Shown piece after piece: positions 51,901 through 61,741 of a stretch of DNA of 64,000 nucleotides. Position numbers and translations under genes: made by a program. The DNA comes from Helopsaltes ochotensis. Taxonomy: Eukaryota; Chordata; Aves; Passeriformes; Locustellidae. The stretch spans positions 121,398 to 185,397 of the forward strand of contig VXBM01000544.1 in the NCBI GenBank assembly GCA_013400155.1, written 5' to 3'. Every line of letters starts with the position of its first letter. The stretch's first letter is position 1. The notes beneath the pieces are model-generated. The model had not been told where the DNA came from, searched no databases, and was given only the letters and a program-made list of their open reading frames with translations.

Positions 51901-54900
51901 TCTGCCTATTCGAGAGCACAGCTCACTGTAAAACCAGTGTTCTGATAATATTTATTTATACCTGGCTGTTACATTTGGAGTCATTCCACAGCAATAAATG
52001 CATCTCCCTTGTTGTAAGTGAAGATAACTGAATGTCTGTCCAGACTAGCTGGGAAGGGGACATACAACAGCACAGACATGCAAACACTTGTACTGCTTTC
52101 AAATGAATTCTCTCACTTGACACAGGTATTGATGTTCTGCAGCCCTGGCTGGAGCACATGAATGCCACGTGCAGAGTTCCTGCGGCCACAGCTCCAACGC
52201 TGTGCTCGTCCCAAGCCAGCAAATGAGGTTTGTGACTGACACACTACACTCATTTGTGACAAAACTTGTGTTCATTAGCTCTGGAAAACATGTCCTTTTA
52301 AATCAAAAAAAGTTAAACAGCTGTCCTTCAAGCTGTGGGTACCAGGATTTTCTGACTCTCTTTGAACGTGAGTTGTTAAATCTTTTACTCTCCTGCATAA
52401 TGCTCATTTCTTCCTGAAAACCCTACTGAAGTTCACAAATCACACTTACAGTCTCCAGGAAGTTGGCCAAATATTGGCAGCCAACATGCATATCTAAAGG
52501 ATGAGCTATTCATATTAAGTATTTGATGTGCTGAAGTGTATTAAAAGAAAATTAAAAATTACAAAGAACTGAACAAATACCCACCCTCCTAATCATGCAA
52601 GAAGGATCACCATAGGGGTTTTTGCACATGAAACAAATTACAGACTAGTTTTTTACATTCAGCAGGCAGAAAGAAAAGGTTTTAGTAGGTTTAACCCAAA
52701 GGTAACTTCCCCCCCTCAGCATCACCACACCACATGCCTTTATGCTTATGCAGAAACAAAAAGTAAAAGCATAAATTTCCCAAATGAGAGGAATATAAGG
52801 CTGCATGCTTTTAATTATCTGTTATTATTTTGGAAACAGCCCTCTATTATTCATTTACTGCTCTCTTCTGGAAAGACAATTAAGGATAGTTCTCTACTTC
52901 TATTAACAGTATTTTGATCAAGTAATCTCTCATGATGAAAATAATTAAGACAATATTTACAGACCAAAATCTACAATTTCCTCCACAAATTCTGTTCATG
53001 CCCTTTTATCCAATTCCTTTGTTTTTTGGTATTGTCTTGTGTATACAAAAAGTAGAGAAAAATAACAAAAATGCAAGTTCTGAAAACAGTTATACAAAAT
53101 AGAACATTGAAAACTTCAAAAAATGTGCATTAGGGAGTTAACTCACCATGGCTTGCAAATCTACTTGAGGGTTCCAATCTGAATCGTAGAGAATAACGAC
53201 ATCAGCAGTTGCCAAATTAATTCCAAGACCTCCAGCTCTGGTACTTAGCATGAAAATGAATTTACTACTGTTGGGAGCATTAAATGTGTCAATTGCTTCC
53301 TGAAAGAAGAAAAACAAAAAGGTGTCGCTAAAGTATCAGATCTTTCAAACAAGTTTCCAGTATGTTGCTGGCTTTGCAATTAAATCTCTTTTAAATTCAC
53401 ACAATTTTGATATAAAAAATAATTTCATTGAAGAAACTTCAGTATATATGTTTGGACAGGTAAGAAAATCTGGACTGATTCCACAACATACTGTATTTTT
53501 CATTTAGCTGAGGATCAAATCAAACATACTGTAGACTTCAGTTGGGAAAAACATACCCCCCCTTAGCAGCCTTTTAAAAACTGCAGTATTTCTGCTTTAA
53601 TGCTGTGGCAACATACATACAGGCAGATAATCACTTATTAACTTAAACCAGAGGCTTTTCTTGTTTGCACACAGCTTTCCCACCTCTCTTTCCTCATGGG
53701 GTGTCTGCCCATCAAGCCTGCAGTACTCATAGCCACGCCACATGCAGTAGTCTTCCAAAATATCCAGCAAGCGAGTCATCTGACTGAAGAGCAGAACTCT
53801 GGAACCTGACAGAACACAGCAGGTTTTGGCACTCATTTTATGTTTTATAACGTAAATAACATAAATCCCACATTGATCTTACCACAGAGCTACGACAGAG
53901 CATGACTGAGAACTCCTGTGAAATATTCTGTACTACATCTAACTGAAATAAGTCTTTCTGAAGTTACTTTTCTGGTAGTGATTTAATCACTCAAGAATAT
54001 TATTTGATATATTACAGAGGATAAATAGACAACCAAAGAAACAATACTTCAAGCCACTGTAAGGAAATTAAGGAAATTTGGTGCCCAATGATGTGCACAG
54101 ATGAGATAATCCTATCACCAGAAATTTTCTTACAGAAAGGAGAATGGAAGCTCTGCTCTTCCTTTCTGCTTCTCCATATTTTTAATCTTACTCATCATTG
54201 CTGTGAGATTTCTTTCCCTTCATGTTTTAAGATCCACAGAACATTAATTTTCAACAAAAACCTCACAGAAGGTGATGAATACATTCGCAGCAGCAAAGGC
54301 TAAACCCTCTTTTTAAAGCTAATTTAACTCACGGGGAGCACTCAGATCACTGCTGTCCACGGCCAGCACTCACCCTGCTCTCTGAGTTTGGCCAGCAGTT
54401 TATCCAGAACCAGCATCTTCCCGCTGTTGGTGATGAGGTGAGTGTCAGTGGTGTAAGGAGGGCCGGGCTCAGCGCCGTCGAACAGGTAGGGATGGTTGCA
54501 GCACTTGCGCAGCTGCATCAGGATGTTCAGCAGGCGCATCTTGTCCATCTTGCCAGCTGAGTTCAGGATATCGATGTCTTTCATCAGGATCCTGGTGTAC
54601 CTGAGGTTTTGAGGGCAGCTTTGAACAACTTTCCCAGTTTTTATTTGAATGAATGAAACGCTGCAATATCCCAATTCTTATTTCTGGATGTGGGAGTTGG
54701 CTTTGTTTTATATAACTATGAGCTATGTTAAAACAAAACTTGGTAAAAGCATCTGACTGATAATAAGGATTTCTAAAATCCATACCTAAATATGAAAGGG
54801 AATCTCTCTGTGAGTGATAATAATCTGTCATTCACTGGATTATTTTACACTTTCATTTTAGTCGTACAAAGCGGATTAAAAAAATCACTTATTTGACAGA

Positions 54901-57900
54901 AATTGCTACACTGACCTGGCTCCTTGTCTCACGTCTCTTCTGGGTACGTAGCTCCTCAAGTTTTTATTTTAATTTCAGGTAAATTTGATGCACACATACT
55001 TGGATCAAAGGAGGAAGCTTAGGAGGCATTTGTTCTTTCAAATAAACTTAAGGAAGGAAAAACGTTCCTGCTTTCTTCCTCCCAGCTCTTTTCATTACCC
55101 TTCCTGAGCTCTCTGAAACTTGTGCATTTTTAACAAAAGCCCTAAGACAGCCATAAAATATGTTTCTCTGACTGTCTCAACATGCAACTATAAGGAAAAA
55201 AAGTATCAGTGTGAAGAGTTACAGTGTTTATCAGAAAAGAATCTTACTTCTAGGTAAATAACTCACCATTCTCTCTGCATTTTGCTGAGCCCAAGGTAAA
55301 TTTTTACTTCCTTCTTCGGAGGCAAACTCTTTTCTACTTCACCTTTTATGCGACGTAAGAGAAATGGCTTCAAAACCTACACAAATTAAGATGTTTTACA
55401 TGGATAAATGTGTAAAATTGACTGCCACAAATACAAAATTAACAGATTCAATTACCTGAAATTTATTCATTTCCACTAGCAGGGACAAAACACACCAACA
55501 TTTCAAGCATAAGCAATACATGTTGTAGTTCCTCTGACCTCTTTTGTTACTGCAAAAGAAGTCTTATCTCATGCACAGTACAAAGGTAAAGGCATGCCTT
55601 TATTCAGACTAGCATGACAAGTATCAGTGTACTATTCACAACAATACATGGTTTCAAAAAGATCTCAAAATTCTTCATTTTCATATTTTATGTTCAGATT
55701 TTGTTCTGCTTCAAACAGTAACATACAAAAAGCAGCACCTATGATAGGGAGCTCCAATGCTTAATTCATGAAAATTCTGCTAGGCTTTCCTGTAACTAAA
55801 TACCTTCATGTTCGTCTTTTCAGCTTTGAGATGAAGGGGAAAACAATCTGCTTTCCTTTTTTACAGTGCGTACGCTAACAGTGACGCGTGATTACAGCTG
55901 TAATTACTTACAGCATGAAGTCTTTCCACGAGTTTCTGATCACCGAGACAATTTTTAGTGTCAAACCACGAGTCAAAATCCTGTGGTGAGAAACAGCACA
56001 ATTGGTACGAACAGTTTATCATCTGTACTTCTAACAGACACATATTGACTCTTTCATTCCAGCTGAGAGTGGCATAAATCTTGAAACAAATGACTTCTGT
56101 GAAAGAAAAAGCAGTCTGCAGTTCTGTGCCACCTCCCCTGTATGTTGTAACATTTGAGTCAAGTGCATCACTCTGCAGACAAAACACCATTACACTCTAC
56201 TTAATAATACGACTTTCCATGCTCATCACTGCAGGGTCCAAGGGTTTCCCTTCAGTGCTTATGTGATACAGAAAGTTAAAAAAAAACAACTTGAATCCTT
56301 AGGAAAATCAGATGGACAGCACAGCAAAAATAACATCAGCAAGTAATACAAACACATAGAAACATTAACAGTAAAAGACAAGAAAGATTGCTCAAGTTCA
56401 AAATCAAAAAAAAAGGCTTGTGCCTATTTGGATGCTTCATATTCTTGATACTTCATTGCTTTCTCAAATTTTGCATAATTCTTGAACTATTTAAAGTATT
56501 ACACTTGCTATTAATGGCCTGAGGCCTCATCCACACCAGCAGAGTGCACTGTTTTAACTAGGTAGAGTAAAAGAAGCAGTACAGAGTAAGGCACAGAGCT
56601 TTCCCTGACCCTGGGTCGAGCACAACATCCATCTCCCACCAGGCTGGTCGTTCCTCTCTTCTACTGACAGCAGCCTGGGAATCAGTGTAACAACACTGCA
56701 CTTCCAAACATCAACTTACATCTGCAGAGTTGAAGACATCAGGTAAGAGGAAATTGAGTAATGCCCACAGCTCATGGAGGTTATTCTGTAAAGGAGTCCC
56801 TGTAAGCAGCAATCGATTTGTTGTCTTGAACTCACGAACAATCTCTGACAGCTGGAAACACAACAGAGTCATCAACACCAGCTACACTAAAGCAGTTTTT
56901 GAAACCTAAAACAATGTCAAACTTAGAGACAGTGAGCTATTATGAAATTTGTACTTACCACCCAATAGCTTATTGTTTCTATTTAAACAAAAAAAACACA
57001 CCTCACACTTAAAATCTGCTCAAATCAGACGCAATCTTTTTGTATTGAACTAACTTCTAAGTATCAAACAATTTCAAGTTTACCTTAGACTTCTCATTCT
57101 TTATTCTGTGGGCTTCATCGATTACCAGGTACCTCCAGTTAAATTTCTTGAAGACTGATTTCTCTTTAATTACCATTTCATATGATGTAACACAAACATC
57201 CCACTCACCAGGCATCATAACATCACGGATAAACGCAGCCTAAAGCAGAAGAACTGGATTAATAAACATTTAGAGATATGAATAATTTTTATGGCATTCA
57301 GGGAAAGCTGTATCCACCACCATCACTGATACATTAAACTAGCACACAAAAGATTCTGAAACATCTCAGTAACTGAAAGTTACTGAAAAAAAGCTTTCAA
57401 TCCTCTGTACTTTACACACAGAGAAAGCTGGAGTTAAGCAAAACACAAATCTGTTCCTACTCAAAATTAACTACCTACTCTCCAGCATCATTTCTGTAAT
57501 TCAAATAGAGTACACACAACCAAAGGGGAAAAAAAAACCTCCTACATTAACTGGTCCAAAGTTGAAAATATACTGCAATTAAGGAAATAGCTTGGGAGAA
57601 TTCCACGCATCCAAGTGATTTTTTTTGCCAAATAATGCATAGATTCCTGAAATGTAAAACACTTACTCTGGCATCTTTATCTCCAATGAGGCAAACAGCA
57701 CGTAAGGATGGAACCCAGCGCTTAAATTCGTTCATCCAGTTGTGCAGAGTTGATTTTGGAACAAGGACCATGTGTGGCCCAGGAATGTTTCGGTAATGCT
57801 TCAGGTAGCCCAACAGAGCTATTGTCTGCAGAGTCTTACCCAGCCCCTGCATTGACAAAGAGGAGGCAAAGAAACCTGCTCAAGTGAAATACCATCAAGA

Positions 57901-60900
57901 AATACTTTCTGACCATTTTCTTACTATATAATTCTGCCATTTGTTTAAAGCAAACTGCACAAGAAATGTTTGCAATAGTGTTTCTCTCATTACGTTTCAG
58001 ATTTGAAAAATCAGCCTGCTGTAGAATGAAGCATGCTACTTGCACATACATGAAATACTCTAAACACTTCGATGCTGTATTTTGCACAATTATTACTACA
58101 AAAAAATCCAAAAGATCACTGCTTACCATTTCATCTGCCAGAATGCCATTAACTCCGTTCTCATACAGTGAGATCATCCAGTTCAAACCTCTAACCTGAT
58201 AATCCCTCAGTGTTCCTCCTTTCACATCTGTAAAAGTAAAATTCCTCTAAGTAGAAAAATACTGATTCTAGAAAGTTTTGACTGCAATCTGATCTTAATT
58301 ACATCACATCAACCACAGAGCTCTCAGCCCCACACTCACACGAAGGAGACTCCTCAAACCGGATGCAGACGTTGGACGTTTTCCGGCTCTCGGACAGGAG
58401 CTCCTCATCCTCCTCCTGCTCCGTGCGCCTGTGGCGGTACCTAAAGGGAGAACCCAACACTGAGGTGGGAACAAAACCACCTCAAAACGCTGCTACAGAC
58501 TCCAAAGATGAGGTACAACAGAAGCAACCACTGACCCACAGTGGGAACGTGCTGGTGTCCTGACCAAACCCTCATCCTGCTCACACGTTATTCCTCAGGA
58601 GTCATTCCAGCTTTAATTAGAAAGGCTGATAAGAAGCCCTCTCTTTCACTATAAAATCTGACAATACCATGAGTTCTCTGAGGCACTTTTTAATACAAGA
58701 CACATCAGTGGTGGCCTTAGACTCAATTACTTGATAATTACAAAGTTCAGAAAAATCACATATTCAAATTTTTAAAAAATGAAAATTTCTGAAATAGAAT
58801 GTCATTTTGCAAACATTCAAAAAAAAAATGGACACTGCCTGGTCATACCCTGGTCTAGGCCCAGCCTGGTCCCACTGACTGCTCCACTACCAGCTGGGTC
58901 ACATCAGGTGGACTCCTGGAGTGCCCCTTCAGCATTACACAAAAGAAATTCAATTTGTGTGCTCCAAAGTCACCCCACAATACAGACTAAAGCATTTTAC
59001 ATGGCAAGAATCAGGCAACTTGCTTTAAAAGGGCACTTCTGGTCCAAGGTCACACTTATATTGATGGAGCAGATGATGCTTTCAAACCAACCAGCTTTTA
59101 AAGAAATTGATACACCACTAACAGGAAGTGGTCTGGATTTACTAAAAGTACAATTTCTATGTACAACCTCTAAACAGATTATGTTAAATGGTGTAAGTTG
59201 TTTGAACATGTAAGACGTCAGCAATAAAAATAAAACATACTCCCCAGCTGAAATCAAACTCTGTTTTTCGTCTTTCTTCAACCGTGGCCGCCCCAGCTTG
59301 ACTTTCAGTGGAGACGTTGGTGACTTTTGTGCTGCAGGTTGAATAAAATGTGCAAAAAGTTCTGTCTGCTTCAGGAGGAATTCAAACCTTTTTGCTCGAT
59401 CTGCTTTCTAGTTTCCAAAGTGGAGAAGGGAATTAAAAAAAAAAAAAAGAAATACATAACTTTCTTCATAAAAACATTTTTGTTAAGGAACAGAATTCAG
59501 ACACTCATGAGAGCACCTTATATGAGGAAAGACTGACAAGAGCATCTGTTAGACAACTCAGAGGGCCAAAAGCACTGTGAAACAGAGCTGGAGCTGCTTC
59601 ATGGCACACCAGCAGGGAAGGGATGCTTTAATCTTTGCCTTCAGAAGATTAAGACAAAACTAAAGTCACGACTTACAGGAAGGGATGAAATCCTAACCTT
59701 GCTCATCAGTGGCAGAACTTTCATCAGCTCCACAGCTATCAGGATTTGATGAAAGACAGTATTGTAGCAGCTCTGCTTTTAGAACTATTTCTGAAGCAAT
59801 GGGTGAACTGGTTTCACTCAAAGTTTGTGAATTTTGCTGTCAGATTTCAAATCTCAAGCATTTCAGTTCTGTCATCTCAATGGGACACGTGCACTTCACT
59901 ATGTCACACAACAAAACATGGCCTTCCTTATATTTAGAATATAATATATTACATCTTTTTAATAAAAAAGATGATAAAATGCAAATTCTATCTGAGAGAA
60001 TGCAACAGTTATCAGTTTCTCTATGAGAACTCAAAGCATCTTGTAACACTGTACCATGTAAGGCAGGTTCCATGTGATCTCATATCACAATCCAGAAGTG
60101 AAACTGTGTCTCAGCACCACAACCTTCCCAAGAAATCCCCGGCCCACAGAGAGCCTTCCTGCAGGTCACTTGCACCAAGCAAGCCTCCCACAGGAGCAGA
60201 ATCGCCAGTGCAATGCACGATCTCACCACACCAGGGCACTGCCTTCCTTTCCCAGCAAACAAACATCTCCACTGAGATCTCCCAGGAAAAAAGAGATTAC
60301 TGCTTTCCTCCCCTTGCATTATTATTGGACCATTTCTGTAAATAACTTGACAGCCGAATAAAATGTGCATATCAAGTGAAAGCTTCATGAAAAAGAAATT
60401 CTAGAAGGGGGTATATAGAAACATTGATGTTTATGCTCATCAGTATAAATACAAATCCATTCACAGGATTCGTAGTTAACAAGTAATACATGATTGTTCT
60501 GGTAAAATAATCATTGTTGGTAAGGACTTCTATTGAATGACAATATAATTTCCTGCCTGCAGTATTATTGCCTTAGTATAAGCAGTATGTTTTGACAGAA
60601 CAGTAAAGGTCTAGCTCACAACTGCACAATTGATAAAAGGTTGATTTTTTGATATCTAATCCCTTTGCCTCTTAGGACAATTGAACTAACGCTGTAATTT
60701 AGGAAAGCTGGAATGTCACCACGTTTTACTGTGAAAAAAGTTTAGCTGTTTACTCATTCTCGAGGAACAGATTCACTGTGGCTCTTCTCTTTGGCTAGAA
60801 GTTATGTATTCTCTATATAAATAGAGATAGCAATTTTTCTGTCTAACAGTTATACTCTTCCCTGACTTCTGTGATATCCAGTCCTTTCAGACTCTACCGT

Positions 60901-61741
60901 AATTATTAGGCATCCATTTAACATAAAACCTTTTAAAAATACAAGATAGAGGTACCAGCTTAAACCAAGAACTGACTACAAATACCACACAAGGAGTCTT
61001 AGAGTGTCCTCCAGGTTTTTGCCTCTTTGTAACACAGAGGTTACCCTGTTACATCTCCTCTCCAGCCCCACAAGCTCCCAACACTGGTGTAATGGCCAGT
61101 TCCTCTTTGGCATTGTCACGGCACACATATTTATGGGGCATTTAAATATTTAAAACCTTAATGGTTTTATGTGAGAGAAACTGGCAGCTTCAGTATTTCA
61201 GTTCAGTGAGAAGTAGCTTAAAGATGCCTCTGACATGACCCAAGGAGTCATCAAATAAAACTGGCAGAGACACATTCAAAACAAAATGGAAAAAGGTCTA
61301 AATATAAAACATCAGTGAATAGTAACTTCTTGGCACAGATGGGTGGGGATAACTAAAAAAGAAACCACAAAAACTAAAAACCCACTGACAACTACTGAGT
61401 ATCAAAACCACAGGCTACAGCTCCAAAACATCATGCAGACAAAAACACCTGGAAGAATGGGACAGTATTTCACAGAACGACCACTGCCTGACCTGTGAGA
61501 AACATGCCATGGGCCTGGACATCTAAATGAATCTTGATCTGTGCTTCTTTTCTGACACATCCAGGCTGCAGTAACTCCTGGAACTCTGCTGATCCTGTTC
61601 CAACAGCCAAGTGCCATAAAAAGCTGCAGTATGTTTTGTCATAAAAGCACTCACCATCTTCTCTTCATATTCTGGGTCGACTTCTTTTTCAGGTCTAGCT
61701 GCCTTTGGAGGAAGTTTGAGCTGAAACGGGGGATCATTTTT
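39901..61741 (-). CDS. SMARCA1: SMARCA1 (SNF2L), ISWI chromatin-remodelling ATPase; exons 2-24, 5' end missing
   Basis: Imitation-switch ATPase that slides nucleosomes using ATP; in vertebrates it is the motor of NURF (with BPTF) and CERF (with CECR2) in the nucleus. Twenty-three exons joined at GT-AG sites give 3003 bp in one frame: 1000 residues and TGA. Counting from the first residue of exon 2: AutoN-type RHRRTEQEEDEELL near 86, Walker A GLGKT at 153, DEAH near 250, TGTPLQN near 281, STRAGGLGINL near 504, DRAHRIGQ at 536, HAND about 630-744, SANT about 786-829, SLIDE about 870-940, then a lysine-rich tail ending KKVKS. Peptides such as KDEKQSLISAG, RLIDQQSNKLAK and NVYEELRQCVRNAPQ match SMARCA1 rather than SMARCA5 as I remember them. 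The first coding exon (about 50-60 residues in human, from memory) is not in the window or not recognisable. No frameshift or internal stop was seen, so the locus looks functional. Confidence 0.96.
40640..40750 (-). CDS. SMARCA1: SMARCA1 exon 23 (C-terminal helix)
   Basis: Thirty-seven codons in phase 0: EFQRRCNTLISLIEKENMEI, EEKERAEKKKRGAKVTA. The donor is set at GCA|GTATGT, because that joins in frame to SQKRK of exon 24. Reading on through the donor would leave family homology. EKKKR is part of a bipartite-looking nuclear localisation signal. Confidence 0.93.
40751..45410 (-). other. SMARCA1: SMARCA1 intron 22
   Basis: The longest intron in the window, about 4.7 kb, between the SLIDE exon and the C-terminal helix exon. 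It is AT-rich, with A-rich simple stretches near 43320-43390 and 43790-43806. No other exon, CR1 or LTR was recognised. Confidence 0.7.
45411..45623 (-). CDS. SMARCA1: SMARCA1 exon 22 (SLIDE)
   Basis: Seventy-one codons in phase 0: IARYKAPFHQLRIQYGTNKG, KNYTEEEDRFLICMLHKMGF, DKENVYEELRQCVRNAPQ and FRFDWFIKSRTAM. This is the SLIDE domain, which binds linker DNA. The donor is GTGGGT. It is followed by the gene's longest intron in the window. Confidence 0.97.
45818..45936 (-). CDS. SMARCA1: SMARCA1 exon 21 (spacer helix)
   Basis: Completes Ala, then codes VFWERCNELQDIERIMAQIE, RGEARIQRRISIKKALDAK. This is the long spacer helix joining SANT to SLIDE. It ends in phase 0 at a GTAATT donor. Confidence 0.96.
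46703..46835 (-). CDS. SMARCA1: SMARCA1 exon 20 (SANT)
   Basis: Codes for GFTNWNKRDFNQFIKANEKY, then GRDDIDNIAREVEGKSPEEV and IEYS plus one base of Ala. This is the SANT domain, a Myb-like helical fold with the conserved W and F core positions. The donor is GTTTGT. Confidence 0.96.
48370..48492 (-). CDS. SMARCA1: SMARCA1 exon 19 (HAND-SANT linker)
   Basis: Forty-one codons in phase 0: VPRNPDLPNAAQVQKEEQKK, then IDESMPLNTEESEEKEKLL and TQ. This acidic linker is the least conserved part of the C-terminal half, as usual for the family. The donor is GTAAAA. Confidence 0.94.
49163..49276 (-). CDS. SMARCA1: SMARCA1 exon 18 (HAND)
   Basis: Thirty-eight codons in phase 0: APRPPKQPNIQDFQFFPPRL, then FELLEKEILYYRKTIGYK. 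This finishes the HAND core. ILYYRK agrees with SMARCA1 (SMARCA5 has ILFYRK). The donor is GTAATG and the acceptor is at 49277-49278. Confidence 0.96.
49463..49573 (-). CDS. SMARCA1: SMARCA1 exon 17 (HAND)
   Basis: Thirty-seven codons in phase 0: [20 protein letters not shown], then [38 protein letters not shown] is the near-invariant start of the ISWI HAND domain, which with SANT and SLIDE contacts nucleosome and linker DNA. The donor is GTGAGA. Confidence 0.96.
49845..49964 (-). CDS. SMARCA1: SMARCA1 exon 16
   Basis: Forty codons in phase 0: TAEMNERLQKMGESSLRNFT, then MDTEMSLYNFEGEDYREKQK. This is the linker into the HAND domain. The acceptor is at 49965-49966 and the donor is GTAATT. Confidence 0.95.
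50562..50710 (-). CDS. SMARCA1: SMARCA1 exon 15 (post-ATPase brace)
   Basis: Codes for RLIDQQSNKLAKDEMLQMIR, then HGATHVFASKDSELTEED and ITTILERGEKK. This follows the ATPase core and lies in the bracing/NegC region that limits coupling of ATP hydrolysis to translocation. It ends in phase 0 at a GTTAGA donor. RLIDQQSNKLAK is the clearest SMARCA1-specific peptide in the gene. Confidence 0.96.
51663..51795 (-). CDS. SMARCA1: SMARCA1 exon 14 (motif VI)
   Basis: Codes for DRAHRIGQKKPVRVFRLITD, then NTVEERIVERAEIKLRLDS and IVIQQ plus one base of Gly. DRAHRIGQ carries the arginine finger of motif VI. QKKPV and FRLITD (not QTKTV and FRFITD) mark SMARCA1. The donor is GTATCA. Confidence 0.95.
53147..53299 (-). 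CDS. SMARCA1: SMARCA1 exon 13 (motif V)
   Basis: Fifty-one codons in phase 0: EAIDTFNAPNSSKFIFML, STRAGGLGINLATADVVILY and DSDWNPQVDLQAM. STRAGGLGINL is motif V and QAM opens motif VI, which continues in exon 14. The acceptor is at 53300-53301 and the donor is GTGAGT. Confidence 0.96.
53684..53805 (-). CDS. SMARCA1: SMARCA1 exon 12 (motif IV)
   Basis: Codes for SRVLLFSQMTRLLDILEDYC, then MWRGYEYCRLDGQTPHEERE. FSQMT and RLDGQTP are SNF2 motif IV/IVa residues, and MWRGYEY (Gly) is the SMARCA1 version. It ends in phase 0 at a GTGGGA donor. In human SNF2L an extra in-frame cassette exon can be inserted right after this exon; see the finding on the following intron. Confidence 0.95.
54374..54600 (-). 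CDS. SMARCA1: SMARCA1 exon 11 (lobe 2 start)
   Basis: Largest exon of the gene, 227 bp. It completes the split Trp, then codes YTRILMKDIDILNSAGKMDK, MRLLNILMQLRKCCNHPYLF and DGAEPGPPYTTD, ending LDKLLAKLREQG with one base of the split Gly. LRKCCNHPYL is the SNF2 signature at the start of ATPase lobe 2. The donor is GTGAGT. Confidence 0.96.
55267..55376 (-). CDS. SMARCA1: SMARCA1 exon 10
   Basis: Codes for VLKPFLLRRIKGEVEKSLPP, then KKEVKIYLGLSKMQREW. The RRIK..VEKSLPPK segment joins lobes 1 and 2 of the ATPase. The two residues after RRIK read GE here; remembered human paralogues have TD or AD. It ends with two bases of the split Trp codon at a GTGAGT donor. Confidence 0.95.
55912..55980 (-). 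CDS. SMARCA1: SMARCA1 exon 9
   Basis: A short 23-codon exon, phase 0 at both ends, coding DFDSWFDTKNCLGDQKLVER and LHA. The FDTKNC form, with Lys rather than Asn, agrees with SMARCA1. The donor is GTAAGT. It belongs to the SNF2-specific insertion between the two ATPase lobes. Confidence 0.95.
56720..56851 (-). CDS. SMARCA1: SMARCA1 exon 8 (motif III)
   Basis: Forty-four codons in phase 0. Starts LSEIVREFKTTNRLLLTGTP, continues LQNNLHELWALLNFLLPDV and ends FNSAD. LLLTGTPLQN is SNF2 motif III, which couples ATP hydrolysis to DNA movement. The donor is GTAAGT and the acceptor AG lies at 56852-56853. Confidence 0.96.
57084..57239 (-). CDS. SMARCA1: SMARCA1 exon 7 (DEAH, motif II)
   Basis: Fifty-two codons in phase 0. 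Codes for AAFIRDVMMPGEWDVCVTSY, then EMVIKEKSVFKKFNWRY and LVIDEAHRIKNEKSK. DEAH is the Walker B motif that binds magnesium and activates water for ATP hydrolysis. The acceptor is at 57240-57241 and the donor is GTAAAC. Confidence 0.96.
57667..57846 (-). CDS. SMARCA1: SMARCA1 exon 6 (Walker A, motif I)
   Basis: Sixty codons, phase 0 at both ends. It starts GLGKTLQTIALLGYLKHYRN, which holds the ATP-binding P-loop lysine. It continues through PHMVLVPKSTLHNWMNEF (motif Ia) and ends CLIGDKDAR. IALLGYL, with Leu in the last position, is the SMARCA1 form. The donor is GTAAGT. Confidence 0.97.
58127..58227 (-). CDS. SMARCA1: SMARCA1 exon 5 (start of ATPase lobe 1)
   Basis: Codes for VKGGTLRDYQVRGLNWMISL and then YENGVNGILADEM. 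This is the Q-motif/motif I approach at the start of the SNF2 ATPase core. It begins with two bases of a split Tyr codon and ends in phase 0 at a GTAAGC donor. GVNGILADEM leads directly into GLGKT of exon 6. Confidence 0.96.
58340..58440 (-). CDS. SMARCA1: SMARCA1 exon 4 (AutoN motif)
   Basis: Codes for YRHRRTEQEEDEELLSESRK followed by TSNVCIRFEESPS. In ISWI proteins the RHRR/acidic segment is the AutoN autoinhibitory motif, which mimics the histone H4 basic patch and restrains the ATPase. The donor is chosen as GTGAGT (GT at 58338-58339), because the last base T plus AT from exon 5 makes the expected Tyr before VKGG. Confidence 0.94.
59241..59407 (-). CDS. SMARCA1: SMARCA1 exon 3
   Basis: Codes for KADRAKRFEFLLKQTELFAH, then a proline-bearing linker (SPTSPLKVKLGRPR) and KKDEKQSLISAG. 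The GRPR piece is AT-hook-like. The acceptor is at 59408-59409 and the donor is GTATGT; the exon starts in phase 0 and ends with two bases of a split codon (GA|G, Glu). SLISAG agrees with SMARCA1 rather than the SMARCA5 form NLLSVG. Confidence 0.95.
59408..61654 (-). other. SMARCA1: SMARCA1 intron 2
   Basis: A 2.2-kb intron between phase-0 exons. No additional exon or recognised repeat was seen. Peptide continuity (EEKM to KADRAK) leaves no room for a missing exon. Confidence 0.75.
61655..61741 (-). CDS. SMARCA1: SMARCA1 exon 2
   Basis: Codes for 29 residues, beginning KNDPPFQLKLPPKAA and ending DPEYEEKM. It starts after an AG acceptor (CT at 61742-61743) and ends at a GTGAGT donor; both ends are phase 0. 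This acidic/basic N-terminal linker precedes the ATPase-regulating AutoN segment. The reading frame is open a little upstream to an in-frame ATG at 61763-61765, but homology stops at the acceptor, so I treat that ATG as intronic. Confidence 0.93.
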
